Source: Verrucomicrobiota bacterium (GTDB lineage Bacteria > Verrucomicrobiota > Verrucomicrobiia > Opitutales > Opitutaceae). Taken from it: a stretch of DNA of 64,000 nucleotides. Location: NCBI GenBank assembly GCA_016235555.1, contig JACRKC010000060.1, forward strand, positions 1 to 64,000, read 5' to 3'. Below the pieces are notes generated by a model that was not told the origin of the DNA, searched no databases, and saw nothing but the letters and a program-made list of their open reading frames with translations. A program made the translations under genes and the position numbers. Within the stretch, counting starts at the first letter, position 1; each line of letters opens with the position of its first letter. Positions 24,979 to 33,350 of this stretch are shown here, piece after piece.

Positions 24979-26174
24979 CGCCTCGGACTGTGCTGACACT
25001 CGTCGATCTTTTCGCCGGGGTCGGCGGCTTCTCTCTGGGCTTCTTGCGTGCGGGGGCCTCGAATTCTGCGTTCACATTTGATCACCGGTTACTGGCGGAC
25101 TCGGACAAAACAGCAGCGTTCACATTTAAGAAGAACTTTCCGCACATCCCGTATTGGCCAATTGACTTGGCGCGTGCCGATAGTGATGAACTTTTGAGAC
25201 ACGCACGCGTGCAGCGACGCGAACTCGACTTCCTGATCGGCGGGCCACCTTGCCAGGGTTTTTCACCAAACGGAAAGCGGTGGCTCGAAGACAACCGCAA
25301 CAAACTTCTTACCCGATTTATCGAGCTGGCACTCAAGATTCAGCCACGATGTGCGATCATCGAAAATGTCCCAACTGCACTGTCTGCCTATGAGCGCCAG
25401 TTCAGGGTTCAACTTCAAGAGGCGTTTCCAGGATATGTCGTGAAGACTGCGATTCTCAACGCCTCCGCCTATGGCGTTCCTCAAATTCGAAAGCGGGCCT
25501 TCATCGTGGCTATTCGTGAGGACACGGGCCTAAAGGATTTTTCCTTTCCAGAAGGGAACTTCGATTCCCTCGACATCGGAAAAGACTCTCATACTGACGC
25601 CAAAGCCGGGCACCGATTCGTCAGTGTTGAAGAAGCGCTTGGTGACCTGCCGCCGCTGAAGGCCGGTGAGGAGTGCCATGGTCGTCCTTATCCTAACGGG
25701 TGGCATAACGACTACCAAGCCGAGCGGCGCAAAGGGGCGATTGCGCTCTTTAATCATGGTGCGCGTGGACACTCCAAGGAGTTCCTTCAAAAAATCTCGA
25801 TAATTCAGCCGGGCCAAGGAAACCAACAGCTCCCTGACAGCGAACGATTTTCCGACAACTATTTTAGTCAGGCATACGCGCGCCTTCATCCGCATGGGAT
25901 CGGGTTCACCATCACCGCGCATTTCCGAAATCCTGGCTCCGGTCGGTTCACGCATTATCGAGACGCGCGTTCAATTTCAGTTCGGGAAGCTGCCCGGCTT
26001 CAGTCTTTCGATGATCGCTTTATTTTTCACGGCTTTGAAACCGATCAAGAGCGCCACGTTGGAAACGCGGTCCCGCCATTGCTCGCGGAAGCGTTGGCCA
26101 AATATTTTGGCGGACTGATCGCCGCATCTAACAAGAAGATCGCCGGCACTAAGAAATCCGTTTCGCGCAGGTGA
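24975..26174 (+). CDS. DNA cytosine-5 methyltransferase (Dcm family)
   Basis: A 399-aa protein with all the main C5-methyltransferase motifs in order: I DLFAGVGGFSLGF (11-23), IV GGPPCQGFS with catalytic Cys93, VI ENV (130-132), VIII QIRKR, and X HVGNAVPP near the C-terminus. A target-recognition region lies between VIII and X. It transfers a methyl group from AdoMet to cytosine C5 in a specific DNA sequence. Its start overlaps the stop of the frameshifted small gene by 3 bp. No restriction endonuclease is visible nearby, so it is either an orphan or works with the two upstream HTH proteins. Composition is lower in GC than the flanks. Confidence 0.92.
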   Translation: MTPRTVLTLVDLFAGVGGFSLGFLRAGASNSAFTFDHRLLADSDKTAAFTFKKNFPHIPYWPIDLARADSDELLRHARVQRRELDFLIGGPPCQGFSPNGKRWLEDNRNKLLTRFIELALKIQPRCAIIENVPTALSAYERQFRVQLQEAFPGYVVKTAILNASAYGVPQIRKRAFIVAIREDTGLKDFSFPEGNFDSLDIGKDSHTDAKAGHRFVSVEEALGDLPPLKAGEECHGRPYPNGWHNDYQAERRKGAIALFNHGARGHSKEFLQKISIIQPGQGNQQLPDSERFSDNYFSQAYARLHPHGIGFTITAHFRNPGSGRFTHYRDARSISVREAARLQSFDDRFIFHGFETDQERHVGNAVPPLLAEALAKYFGGLIAASNKKIAGTKKSVSRR

Positions 26175-26205
26175 AATTCCTCCCCAATGCGTGATTGCAC
26201 CCGGC

Positions 26206-26411
26206 TACCTGCTTGTCGTCGCGAGGAGCGAAGCGTCGAGGCGATCCAGTTGAGATTCTTGCTGGATTGCTGCGCCCAGCTTCCATCTTCGCCAAGGCTC
26301 CGGCGGACAGGGCCAATGACAGGGGAGCGTTTTCAAGCCTGGTGGGAGGGGCTTTACGCCCCGACGGGCTACTGCGCGCGCCCGCGCTTCGGGGCGTAAA
26401 GCCCCTCCCAC
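26206..26411. repeat. two palindromic elements after the methyltransferase
   Basis: 26206-26275 contains a GTCGTCGCGAGGAGCGAAGC-like arm with a partial complementary arm, a repeat form seen in many bacterial genomes. 26342-26411 is a near-perfect inverted repeat with arms GTGGGAGGGGCTTTACGCCC. No gene lies in this 245-bp gap. Confidence 0.75.
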
Positions 26412-26419
26412 AATTTCGC

Positions 26420-27025
26420 TCACCGCGCGAGGTCGTAGAGGGCGAAGCCGGCGAGGAGATTCGGGAAGGAGCGGCAGGGGGTGCGCCAGTTGCCGGCGAG
26501 GTGGGCGCGGCGGGCGATGCGGATTTGTTTCGCGGCGCAGAAGCGTTCGAAGTCGGCGACCGAAACGGGGTTCGCGGGGCGGCTCTGGAACCACTCGGTC
26601 TTGTAGACTTCGTTCCGGATTTTCTGGCCGTGGAGCAGCATGTTGAGCCGGTTTTTCCAGAAGCCGTGATTCACGAAGCCGACGGTGAGTGCGCGGCCGA
26701 CGCGCAGCGCCTCAAGGATCACGGCGGCGGGATCGTCGAGTTCGTGGGCGGTGCGCGAGCAGATGACGCGGTCGAAGTGTTTGTCGGGGAAGGAGCGGAG
26801 AAACGCGGTCATGTCGCCCTGGTAGGCGGTGAGGCCGCGGCGCACGCAGGCGGTGATGCGGGTGAAGTCGAGGTCCACGCCGACGGCAGAGACCTGTTTC
26901 GACTGCACGAGGTAGTCGAGCAGCGCGCCCTCGCCGCAACCGAGGTCGAGCACCCGGGAGTTGGGCTCCACCCAATCCCCGATGATCTGCATGTCGACGG
27001 TGCGTTTGGCGACGAGCTGGCTCAT
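26420..27025 (-). CDS. metW: MetW-like methyltransferase-fold protein
   Basis: A 201-aa protein with the AdoMet-binding motif VLDLGCGEGALLDYL (about 25-39), VGVDLDF, and CSRTAHELDD replacing the usual motif IV. It matches MetW over its length. MetW works with MetX in homoserine acylation in many bacteria and is often encoded next to it, as here (metX starts upstream at 28351 and ends at 27155). The ATG at 27025 is the natural start. A 129-bp inverted repeat separates it from metX. Confidence 0.9.
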   Translation of the reverse strand: MSQLVAKRTVDMQIIGDWVEPNSRVLDLGCGEGALLDYLVQSKQVSAVGVDLDFTRITACVRRGLTAYQGDMTAFLRSFPDKHFDRVICSRTAHELDDPAAVILEALRVGRALTVGFVNHGFWKNRLNMLLHGQKIRNEVYKTEWFQSRPANPVSVADFERFCAAKQIRIARRAHLAGNWRTPCRSFPNLLAGFALYDLAR

Positions 27026-27041
27026 GGAGCGAAGGCGCTGG

Positions 27042-27138
27042 AGTAACCACGAAACACACGAAACACACGAAAGCTCGAATTCAGACGATTGCACCGAAAC
27101 TCAGTCGTTTCGTGTGGTTCGTGTATTTCGTGGTTCAT
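27042..27138. repeat. inverted repeat (CCACGAAACACACGAA family)
   Basis: Arms AACCACGAAACACACGAA and the imperfect complement ending TTCGTGTATTTCGTGGTT surround a unique middle between metW and metX. A related single arm is at 48753. Confidence 0.85.
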
Positions 27139-27154
27139 CGGTCGGCGAAGATAA

Positions 27155-28351
27155 CTAGATCGCGAAGTCGAAGGTGTAGGGCTGGTCGCGTTCGAGGAAG
27201 CCGCGGACGAGCGCGTAAAGTTCCTCGGATTCGAGGAGGAAGGAATCGTGGCCGAGGTCGGTGGCGAGCTCGGCGTAGCTGGCGCGTTTGCCGGCGCGGA
27301 GCATGGCGAGGGCGAGGTCGCGATTCTGCTCAGGCGGGAAGAGCCAGTCGCTGGTGAAGCCGACGACGAGCGTCTCGGCCTCCACGGGGGCGAACGCGGC
27401 TTCGAGCGAGCCGTAGGTCTGCGCGAGGTCGAACTGGTCGAGGGCGCGCGTGATGTAGAGATACGAGTTGGCGTCGAAGCGGTTGATGAAGCTCTGACCC
27501 TGGTGGCGCAGGTAGCTCTCGACCTCGAACTGGATGTCGAAGTTGTAGGCGGCGCTCGACGCGGTCTCTTTTTTCCGGCGGCCGAATTTGCGGTCCATGC
27601 TCGCGTCGGAGACGTAGGTGATGTGCGCCATCATGCGGGCGATCGCGAGGCCGACGCGCGGGCCGCCGTCCTTGGGGTAGTCGCCCGCGTTCCAGGCGGG
27701 GTCCTGCATGATGGCCTGGCGGCCGACCTCGTTGAACGCGATCGCCTGGGCGCTCTCGCGCGCGGTGGTGGCCATGGCGAGCACGCGGCGGACGAACTGT
27801 GGATACTTGATGCCGAAGAGCAGGGCCTGCATGCCGCCCATCGAGCCGCCGATCACGCAGTGGAGCTGCGAGACGCCGAGGTGATCGAGGAGGAGTTTCT
27901 GGGCGCGCACCATGTCGCGAATGGTCGCGAAGGGAAACGTGACGCCGTAGGGGCGGCCGGTCTCGGGGTCGAGGGAGGAGGGGCCGGTGGAGCCCTGGCA
28001 GCCGCCGAGGACGTTGGCGCAGACGACGAAGAAGCGGCGCGTGTCGACGGCTTTGCCGGGGCCGATGAGGTTGTTCCACCAGCCGGGCTTTTTGTCGGCG
28101 GGCGAGTGCCAGCCGGCGCAGTGGTGGTCGCCGCTGAGGGCGTGGCAGATCAGGACGGCGTTGTCGCGGGTGGCGTTGAGCTGGCCGTAGGTTTCGTAGC
28201 GCAGCGTGAAGCCGGGGAGGGTCTGGCCGCTCTTGAAGGCGAAGGGCTGCGTGTAAACGAAGTCGCGCGGCGCCACGAGACCGACGTCGCCGGGCGCGAG
28301 GTGGCGCGGCGCGGAGTCGGGTGGGGCTGCGACTGCGACGTCGTCTGTCAT
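27155..28351 (-). CDS. metX: homoserine O-acetyltransferase
   Basis: A 398-aa alpha/beta-hydrolase-fold enzyme with HALSGDHH and GCQGSTGPSS, the nucleophile elbow GGSMGGMQ (Ser170), the catalytic Asp in VVGFTSDWLFPP and the His in LGHDSFLLE. It acylates homoserine to begin methionine synthesis via direct sulfhydrylation or transsulfuration. Whether acetyl- or succinyl-CoA is used cannot be settled by eye, though the sequence resembles acetyltransferases. The ATG at 28351 was chosen because the longer reading enters repeat DNA. It pairs with metW downstream. Confidence 0.92.
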   Translation of the reverse strand: MTDDVAVAAPPDSAPRHLAPGDVGLVAPRDFVYTQPFAFKSGQTLPGFTLRYETYGQLNATRDNAVLICHALSGDHHCAGWHSPADKKPGWWNNLIGPGKAVDTRRFFVVCANVLGGCQGSTGPSSLDPETGRPYGVTFPFATIRDMVRAQKLLLDHLGVSQLHCVIGGSMGGMQALLFGIKYPQFVRRVLAMATTARESAQAIAFNEVGRQAIMQDPAWNAGDYPKDGGPRVGLAIARMMAHITYVSDASMDRKFGRRKKETASSAAYNFDIQFEVESYLRHQGQSFINRFDANSYLYITRALDQFDLAQTYGSLEAAFAPVEAETLVVGFTSDWLFPPEQNRDLALAMLRAGKRASYAELATDLGHDSFLLESEELYALVRGFLERDQPYTFDFAI

Positions 28352-28433
28352 AGGGTGGAGCAGGAAACCAGCCGGCGACGGGTGGCGCAAGGGCCGGGGA
28401 GAGTTATGACGGGGCGGGTTTATGACAGGGGGA

Positions 28434-28595
28434 GGGCGGGTCTGCGACCCGCCCTTGGAAACCCGGAGAATTTTGACCACGGATTGCGCGGATGAACGCG
28501 GATAAGATCCGCGCAGCGAAAATCTATCCCTGCTGATCCGTGTAATCCGCGGTTAGATCAGTCCGCTGAAAAGGGGCGGGTCACAGACCCGCCCT
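28434..28595. repeat. nested repeat: hairpin pair around an inverted repeat
   Basis: GGGCGGGTC hairpins with 3-nt loops (TGC and ACA) at about 28436-28456 and 28574-28594 bracket an inverted repeat of the CCACGGAT type (about 28473-28556). This is the same nested organisation as at 15721-15871. No gene occupies the 242-bp gap. Confidence 0.85.
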
Positions 28596-29319
28596 ACTCA
28601 CTTTCCTCGTTCGAGAACACGGCCTGCACGTCGTCGTTTTCTTCGAGCGATTCGTGGAGCGCCTCGATCGCTTCACCGTGCGCAGCGTCCTTCAGCGGGA
28701 CGGTGGTCGTCGGAATGTAGGCGATTTCGGCGCTGGCGGGCTTCACGCCTTTTTTCTCGAGCGCGAGTGCGACCTTGTCGAAGGCGTGGATGCCGCAGCG
28801 CACCTCGTAACCTTCGTCGGAGGTGAGCACGTCGTCGGCGCCGGCCTCGAGGGCGGCCTCCATGAGCGCATCCTCGGCGATCTGGTCGAGGGCGATGAGG
28901 AACTGGCCGGCGTGGAGAAACTGAAACGCGACCGCGCCGCTTTGCGCGAGATTGCCGCCGTGGCGGGCAAAGGCGGAGCGGACATCCTTGGCGGCGCGGG
29001 TCTTGTTGTCGGTCGTGACCTGCACGACGAACGCGACGCCGCCGGGGCCGTAGCCTTCGTAGGTGACTTCCTCGAAGACGACGCCGGGCAGTTCGCCGGT
29101 GCCTTTCTTGATGGCGCGGTCGACGTTGTCGGCGGGCATGTTGGCGTCGCGCGCCTTGAGCATGAGGGTGCGCAGGCGGGCGTTGCCATCGGGGTCGCCG
29201 CCGCCGGCTTTCGCGGCCATGGTGAGGTCGCGGGCGATGCGGGAGAAAACTTTTCCTTTGCGGGCGTCGGTGACGGCCTTGAGCCGTTTGACCTTCGACC
29301 ACTTGTTGTGCTTGGCCAT
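28594..29319 (-). CDS. YebC/PmpR-family protein
   Basis: A 241-aa protein matching YebC from end to end: MAKHNKWSKVKRLKAVTDARKGKVFSRIARDL, then GGGDPDGNARLRTLMLKARDANMPADNVDRAIKK and YEGYGPGGVAFVVQVTTDN. YebC proteins bind DNA or ribosomes and are reported to relieve polyproline stalling. It sits between metX and yidC with repeats on both sides and is probably transcribed on its own. The length is normal for the family. Confidence 0.93.
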   Translation of the reverse strand: MAKHNKWSKVKRLKAVTDARKGKVFSRIARDLTMAAKAGGGDPDGNARLRTLMLKARDANMPADNVDRAIKKGTGELPGVVFEEVTYEGYGPGGVAFVVQVTTDNKTRAAKDVRSAFARHGGNLAQSGAVAFQFLHAGQFLIALDQIAEDALMEAALEAGADDVLTSDEGYEVRCGIHAFDKVALALEKKGVKPASAEIAYIPTTTVPLKDAAHGEAIEALHESLEENDDVQAVFSNEESE

Positions 29320-29325
29320 GCGGGC

Positions 29326-29422
29326 GGAAGTAGTGAGTAGCGGGTAGCGAGTAGTGAGTAGTTGAGATGCGGAACCGGGCAGCGAGAACGGATGCTCGCT
29401 ACCCGCTACTGGCTACGCGCTA
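29326..29422. repeat. inverted repeat of GTAGCGGGTAGCGAGTAG type
   Basis: The left part is a degenerate tandem of AGTAGTGAGTAGCGGGTAGC-like units; the right part (about 29393-29424) carries the complement. It occupies the gap between yebC and yidC and ends just before the yidC stop codon. Confidence 0.75.
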
Positions 29423-31249
29423 CTATTTCTTCGGCGTCACGTTCTTCACGATTTTGCCGCCGGGGCCGACGGCGACGGCAGGGGCTTCGCCGGGATCCTT
29501 CATTTTGTTGATCACGAGTTGCTGGCCGATCGTGAAGAGGCCGTTGACGAAGCTGTAGAGCGAGAGGGCGCACGAGAAGCTGTAGCAGAACAGCGTGAAG
29601 ACGTAGGGCATGACCTTCATCATGGTGGCCTGCGCATTGTCGACCGAGGGCGACGGGGTGAGGCGCATCTGGATGACCATCGTCGCGCCCATGAGGACGG
29701 GCATGATGTTGATGGGGAGCCAGGCGAGGCCGAAGAGGTGGCCGACGGTGTCGGTCGCGGCGAGATCGGGCGCCCAGAGGAACGGCGCGAAGCGGAGCTC
29801 CGACGTGCTTTGCAGCATCGTGAAGAAGCCCATGAAGAACGGAATCGTGATCAGAATCGGGAAGCAGCCGCCGAGGGGGTTGATCTTCTTTTCCTTGAAG
29901 AGCTCCATCGTGGCCTGCTGCTGCTTCTGGGGGTTGTCTTTGTATTTTTCGCGGATGGCGGTGAGTTCCGGCTGGATCTTCTGCATGCGCTTCGCGGAGC
30001 GGGACGCGGCGAGCGTGAACGGCACGAACACGAGCTTGAGCGCGAGAGTGGTGAGGATGATCGCGACGCCCCAGTTGCTGGTCCAGCTGTGGAACCACGT
30101 CATGAGTGTGAGCAGAATCTGGCTGAAGAATTTGAAGAAGCCGAACTGCATGATCTTGTCCTGGTCGGCCTTGAACACGTCGGAGTTGGAGAGCCGGCGG
30201 TATTCCTTCGGGCCGACGTAGAGGCTGGAGGCGAGCCTGGCCTCGGCCTGGGGCGCGAGGGCTTTGACTTCAACCTGGAGCGCGGTGGAGATGCCGTAGG
30301 CGTTGGGGGTCTCGGGTGGCAGTGCGTCGGTGAGCTTGACGCGGCGGCTTACGATGCCGCTGCCCGGTTCGTCGGGGGTGAGGATGCTGGTGAAGAACTG
30401 GTTCTTCACCGCGGCCCACGACACCGGACCGGGCGTGGTCATGACGGGCCGCGCCTCGTGCGAGCCGATGCCGAAGAAGCCGCCGCTGTGCTCGAGATCG
30501 GAGCGGGCGACGAAGGTCTGGTTGCCGTTGTGCGAAGCGCCGGCGGTGAGCTGGACGCCGGTGTCATTGGCGTCGACGGGGGCGGCGGTGCCGACGGCGA
30601 GTTTCACCTGCATCGGCGCGAGATTTTCGGCGGAGAGGTTGCGCACCGTGGTCTCGTGGCGGAGCTGATAGGGATCGGTCTTGTCGCTGGTGTTGGGCGC
30701 GAGGGTGTAGCGGCGGGTGACCTCGAGGCGGTTGTTAAAGACCGCGCGATACACGACCTCCGTGGCCGTGGCCGAGATGCGTTCGTAACGGGTGCCGCGG
30801 TCGAGGCCGGGGAACTCGACGAAGGCGAGCAGCGGGTCGGCGTGCAGTTCGTTGAACACGTAGGGCGCGGGGTTGCCGAGATGGGCCGGGTGTTTCTTCA
30901 GCGCGACGTCGCGCACGGCGCCGCCGAAATCGGTGAAGCGGACCTCGATGAAATCGTTGACCAGCGAGGTGACGCTGGCGCCGGCGGTGTCGCGGGCCGC
31001 GGTGGCGAAAGTCCCGCTGGCGACCGTCGCACCCGGCGCGGCGGCGGTCGTGGCCGGAGTGGCGGCAGGGGCGGTGGCGCCCGCGGTGGGCGCAGCGGCG
31101 GCAGTGGCGGCGGGCGTGCCCGCAGCCGCGGCGGCCGGGGTGGTGTCGGCGGGCTTGGCGGGAGGCGGCGTCGGCTTCGGCTGCAGCAGCATGAAGGCAA
31201 ACGCGGCCGCGATCAGAGCGACGCCGATGATGGTGTTTTTCTTGTCCAT
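29423..31249 (-). CDS. yidC: membrane protein insertase YidC
   Basis: A 608-aa YidC. The N-terminal helix (about 5-22) is followed by a Pro/Ala/Thr-rich linker (about 24-85), the large periplasmic beta-sandwich domain, and the conserved insertase core starting FFSQILLTLMTWFHSWTSNWGVAIILTTLALKLV with later helices GGCFPILITIPFFMGFF and NAQATMMKVMPYVFTLFCYSFSCALSLY. It inserts and folds inner-membrane proteins with or without SecYEG. The ATG at 31249 overlaps the yidD stop region. It is the last gene of the rpmH-rnpA-yidD-yidC cluster, in the usual order. Confidence 0.95.
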   Translation of the reverse strand: MDKKNTIIGVALIAAAFAFMLLQPKPTPPPAKPADTTPAAAAAGTPAATAAAAPTAGATAPAATPATTAAAPGATVASGTFATAARDTAGASVTSLVNDFIEVRFTDFGGAVRDVALKKHPAHLGNPAPYVFNELHADPLLAFVEFPGLDRGTRYERISATATEVVYRAVFNNRLEVTRRYTLAPNTSDKTDPYQLRHETTVRNLSAENLAPMQVKLAVGTAAPVDANDTGVQLTAGASHNGNQTFVARSDLEHSGGFFGIGSHEARPVMTTPGPVSWAAVKNQFFTSILTPDEPGSGIVSRRVKLTDALPPETPNAYGISTALQVEVKALAPQAEARLASSLYVGPKEYRRLSNSDVFKADQDKIMQFGFFKFFSQILLTLMTWFHSWTSNWGVAIILTTLALKLVFVPFTLAASRSAKRMQKIQPELTAIREKYKDNPQKQQQATMELFKEKKINPLGGCFPILITIPFFMGFFTMLQSTSELRFAPFLWAPDLAATDTVGHLFGLAWLPINIMPVLMGATMVIQMRLTPSPSVDNAQATMMKVMPYVFTLFCYSFSCALSLYSFVNGLFTIGQQLVINKMKDPGEAPAVAVGPGGKIVKNVTPKK

Positions 31250-31653
31250 TAGGACTGAGAGGGAGGGAGGGACTGAGGGAGGGAGGGACGGAGGCGCACG
31301 CAGCGGGGCGGTGGGACCGGATCGGGACCGCCAGGGTGCAGCGGCGTGCACTTCACGAGGCGGCGGAGGGCGAGCCACGCGCCGGCGAGCGCGCCGTGGG
31401 TGTCGATCGCCTCGGCGGCGTAGTGGGAGCAACTCGGATAAAACCGGCAGCCGCACGACGGGCCGAAGAGCACCGGCAGCGCGGGCGAGAGCGTGCGTTG
31501 GTAGAGCCAGATGAGCGCGAGGAGCGCGCCGGCGGGCAGGCGGAGCACAAAGTTGTAGCGGCGGTCTGCGACCGCCGATGGGGTGAGCACGGCACTCTCC
31601 CGGCGGTCATAGACCGCCGCTGCAGCAGTGGAGCTGGAGGCGGTCGGGATCAT
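31249..31653 (-). CDS. yidD: YidD membrane-insertion factor with palindrome-encoded N-terminus
   Basis: A 134-aa protein when started at the ATG overlapping the rnpA stop (ATGA). The YidD core is residues about 36-120: [37 protein letters not shown] and [16 protein letters not shown]. Residues about 10-33 (AAAVYDRRE to AVADRRY) are encoded by a perfect 69-bp palindrome (31555-31623). Either the palindrome is translated, or the real start is the GTG at 31548 just after it. The 4-bp overlap with rnpA favours the longer form. YidD assists YidC-dependent insertion. Confidence 0.85.
   Translation of the reverse strand: MIPTASSSTAAAAVYDRRESAVLTPSAVADRRYNFVLRLPAGALLALIWLYQRTLSPALPVLFGPSCGCRFYPSCSHYAAEAIDTHGALAGAWLALRRLVKCTPLHPGGPDPVPPPRCVRLRPSLPQSLPPSQS
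31555..31623. repeat. in-frame palindrome at the start of yidD
   Basis: Arms begin GTAGCGGCGGTC and end GACCGCCGCTGC. Each arm contains a GGCGGTC hairpin with a 3-nt loop (TGC and ATA). It is 69 bp long, an exact multiple of three, with no stop codon in the yidD frame. Confidence 0.9.
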
Positions 31654-32027
31654 GGGCTCGGCGGCGCGATGCGGGCGCAGGCCTCGGTGAACTTCCGCGC
31701 GAGTTCGGGCAGCGGGCGGTCGAGCGCCGCCGGGCGGGCGATGAGCATGAGGTCGCAGCGGGCGGGCACGGCTTGCTGGTGCTGGCGGAAAATCTCGCGG
31801 AGGCGGCGCTTGGCGCGGTTGCGGCGGACGGCCCCGCCGATCATGGCGGCCGCAGCGACGACGCACACGCGGGGGCCGTCAGGACCGGGCGTCGTGACGC
31901 CGGCCGCGGGCGCCTCGCGCCGTTTCCACCACAGGGTGAAATCGCGGCCGTCGATCCGCCGGCCCTGCTCGCGCACGGCGCGGATTTCGCTCTGGCGGCG
32001 GATGTGCTGCTCAGGGCGGTAGCGCAT
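31650..32027 (-). CDS. rnpA: ribonuclease P protein component
   Basis: A 125-aa basic protein with the RnpA signature [18 protein letters not shown] (about 62-79). It binds the RNase P RNA and promotes tRNA 5' maturation. It is placed between rpmH and yidD, its universal neighbours; the stop overlaps the yidD ATG. The ATG at 32027 was chosen; the longer upstream reading is not conserved. The N-terminal [22 protein letters not shown] matches the usual start of the family. Confidence 0.93.
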   Translation of the reverse strand: MRYRPEQHIRRQSEIRAVREQGRRIDGRDFTLWWKRREAPAAGVTTPGPDGPRVCVVAAAAMIGGAVRRNRAKRRLREIFRQHQQAVPARCDLMLIARPAALDRPLPELARKFTEACARIAPPSP

Positions 32028-32142
32028 GGGGGAAAAAGGCTGAAGGATTGAAAGGCGGAAGGGCTGACGCTGACGCACGGGTGAGGCCGCGCACGGGCCG
32101 GGTTGCGCGCCTTTCAAACCTTCAGGTTTTCAGCCTTTTCCT

Positions 32143-32280
32143 TCAGACGACCGTCAGGCGCTTGCGACCCTTGGCGCGGCGGGAAGCGATGACCTTGCGG
32201 CCACCACGCGTGGCCATGCGGGCGCGGAAACCAATCTTGCGGGCGCGCTTTTTGCGGTGCGGGCGGAATGTGGGTTGCAT
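32143..32280 (-). CDS. rpmH: ribosomal protein bL34
   Basis: A 45-aa highly basic protein: [18 protein letters not shown], then [22 protein letters not shown], the textbook L34 sequence. It starts the rpmH-rnpA-yidD-yidC cluster, 115 bp before rnpA. A TTGACA on the minus strand at 32333-32328 may be the -35 box of its promoter; no clear -10 is seen. dnaA, the usual upstream neighbour, is absent; repeats occupy that place. Confidence 0.95.
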   Translation of the reverse strand: MQPTFRPHRKKRARKIGFRARMATRGGRKVIASRRAKGRKRLTVV

Positions 32281-32360
32281 GATGTTGAGAAAAAAAGAGG
32301 GTCAGAGGTGCCCGAGCGCCCCGGGGGTGTCAAGGATGGGGTTTGGGCGGACGAAAACCC

Positions 32361-32476
32361 GGGCGCATCCCACTTTCTTGCACTGCGGTGGGGCGCTTTT
32401 CCAAGCGCCCAAGCTCGGCGGTTGAAAACCGGCGCTCCTTCGCTCTTTCCGGACTGCAAGAAACTGAGATGCGCCC
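32361..32476. mobile_element. MITE copy 1
   Basis: A 116-bp element with terminal inverted repeats GGGCGCATCCCACTTTC and the imperfect complement (GAAACTGAGATGCGCCC). It is flanked by nearly identical 9-bp sequences, CGAAAACCC left (32352-32360) and CGAAAAACC right (32477-32485), that look like a target-site duplication. The core contains GGCGCTTTTCCAAGCGCC and CGGCGGTTGAAAACCGGCG hairpins. It encodes no protein. Confidence 0.85.
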
Positions 32477-32597
32477 CGAAAAACCGAGCTATGCCCAAAA
32501 AAACCGCGAAGCAGGCGGGTGGAGGTGTGACTCAAACCGAGGTCAGAAAGCGTCGAAAAAACCTGAAGAAGCGCGCTCACCCGCGCCGGCTCGGTGG

Positions 32598-32669
32598 AGC
32601 GGCGGGCGTCCCTGGCCGCCGACGCTCGGGGAAAGTCCTGAATCGGCGGGCAGGGACGCCCGCCGCTAC
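32598..32669. repeat. GGCGGGCGTCCCTG palindrome
   Basis: Arms AGCGGCGGGCGTCCCTG and its complement ending CCGCCGCTAC. It is related to the inner part of the element at 58425-58547. With MITE copy 1 it accounts for most of the 495-bp gap between rpmH and the CZB gene; no gene is seen there. Confidence 0.85.
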
Positions 32670-32775
32670 AACCGAGGCATTCAAAAACTGACATCAGTTT
32701 GAGTTACACTTGGCGGGTCGTCCCGGCGAAAAAACCGGTTAAGGCAAATGGTTGGCGTGCCGATGCAGAGACCGA

Positions 32776-33159
32776 ATGGAATTAGAAATCGAACTGCGCC
32801 AAGCCATCGCCTCCCACGGAGCCTGGAAGGAGCGACTGCGTCTGGCAGTCGAGACCGGCCGGTCGGACATTTCAGTCGAGACGGTCTGCCGGGACGACCG
32901 GTGTGCGCTCGGCCGCATGCTGGAGGCGTGTGATGCCGGGACCAAGCAATCCGTGCGCTGGAAATGCGTCCGGGAGGTGCATGCGGATTTTCATCGCAGC
33001 GCGGGACAAATCCTCGAACACGCCCTCGCGGGGCGGCCACGGGAGGCCCGGGCGGCCATGGCCTACACCTCGGCTTACGCCGGCCTCTCGGCCAAGTTGA
33101 TCGCTGAATTGTCGGCTTGGAAGTCCGAGGCGGCGCGCATGCCGGTCGCCGTCAGGTAG
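32776..33159 (+). CDS. stand-alone CZB (zinc-binding) domain protein
   Basis: A 127-aa protein that is essentially one CZB domain: ASHGAWKERLRLAVE (His), CRDDRCALGRML (the Cys before LG), VHADFHRSAG (two His). This H-C-H-H zinc site normally sits at the end of chemoreceptors or diguanylate cyclases and senses zinc or redox/HOCl through its Cys. Here no receptor is fused. It could modulate a chemotaxis or signalling protein encoded elsewhere. It lies between repeats and is probably monocistronic. Confidence 0.82.
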   Translation: MELEIELRQAIASHGAWKERLRLAVETGRSDISVETVCRDDRCALGRMLEACDAGTKQSVRWKCVREVHADFHRSAGQILEHALAGRPREARAAMAYTSAYAGLSAKLIAELSAWKSEAARMPVAVR

Positions 33160-33170
33160 CCGTCAGATTC

Positions 33171-33288
33171 GGGGGGCTCATCTCACTTTCCTGCCCGGTG
33201 GAGGGGCGCTTTTCCAAGCGCCCAAGCTCGGCGGTGGAAACCACCGCTCCGTCGCTCTCGCCGGACGGCCAGAAACCGGACTGCGCCC
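33171..33288. mobile_element. MITE copy 2 (degenerate ends)
   Basis: Same core as copies 1 and 3 (GAGGGGCGCTTTTCCAAGC, CGGCGG..CCGCCG hairpins), with decayed ends (GGGCTCATCTCACTTTC left, AGAAACCGGACTGCGCCC right). No clear target duplication remains, so it is probably the oldest of the four. Confidence 0.8.
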
Positions 33289-33350
33289 ACGTCGGGCTTT
33301 TCTCCACTGCCCAGTCGACGCCGGCACCGGATTCCCCACACTGGGAATCC

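Noticed and set aside
26206-26330. tRNA-like fold in the repeat after the methyltransferase
   Set aside because: The arms resemble a common GAGGAGCGAAGC dispersed repeat and no acceptor/anticodon/T-loop set can be drawn.
32153-32775. replication origin next to rpmH
   Set aside because: The usual dnaA neighbour and DnaA-box clusters are not visible; the gap is explained by a MITE and a palindrome.
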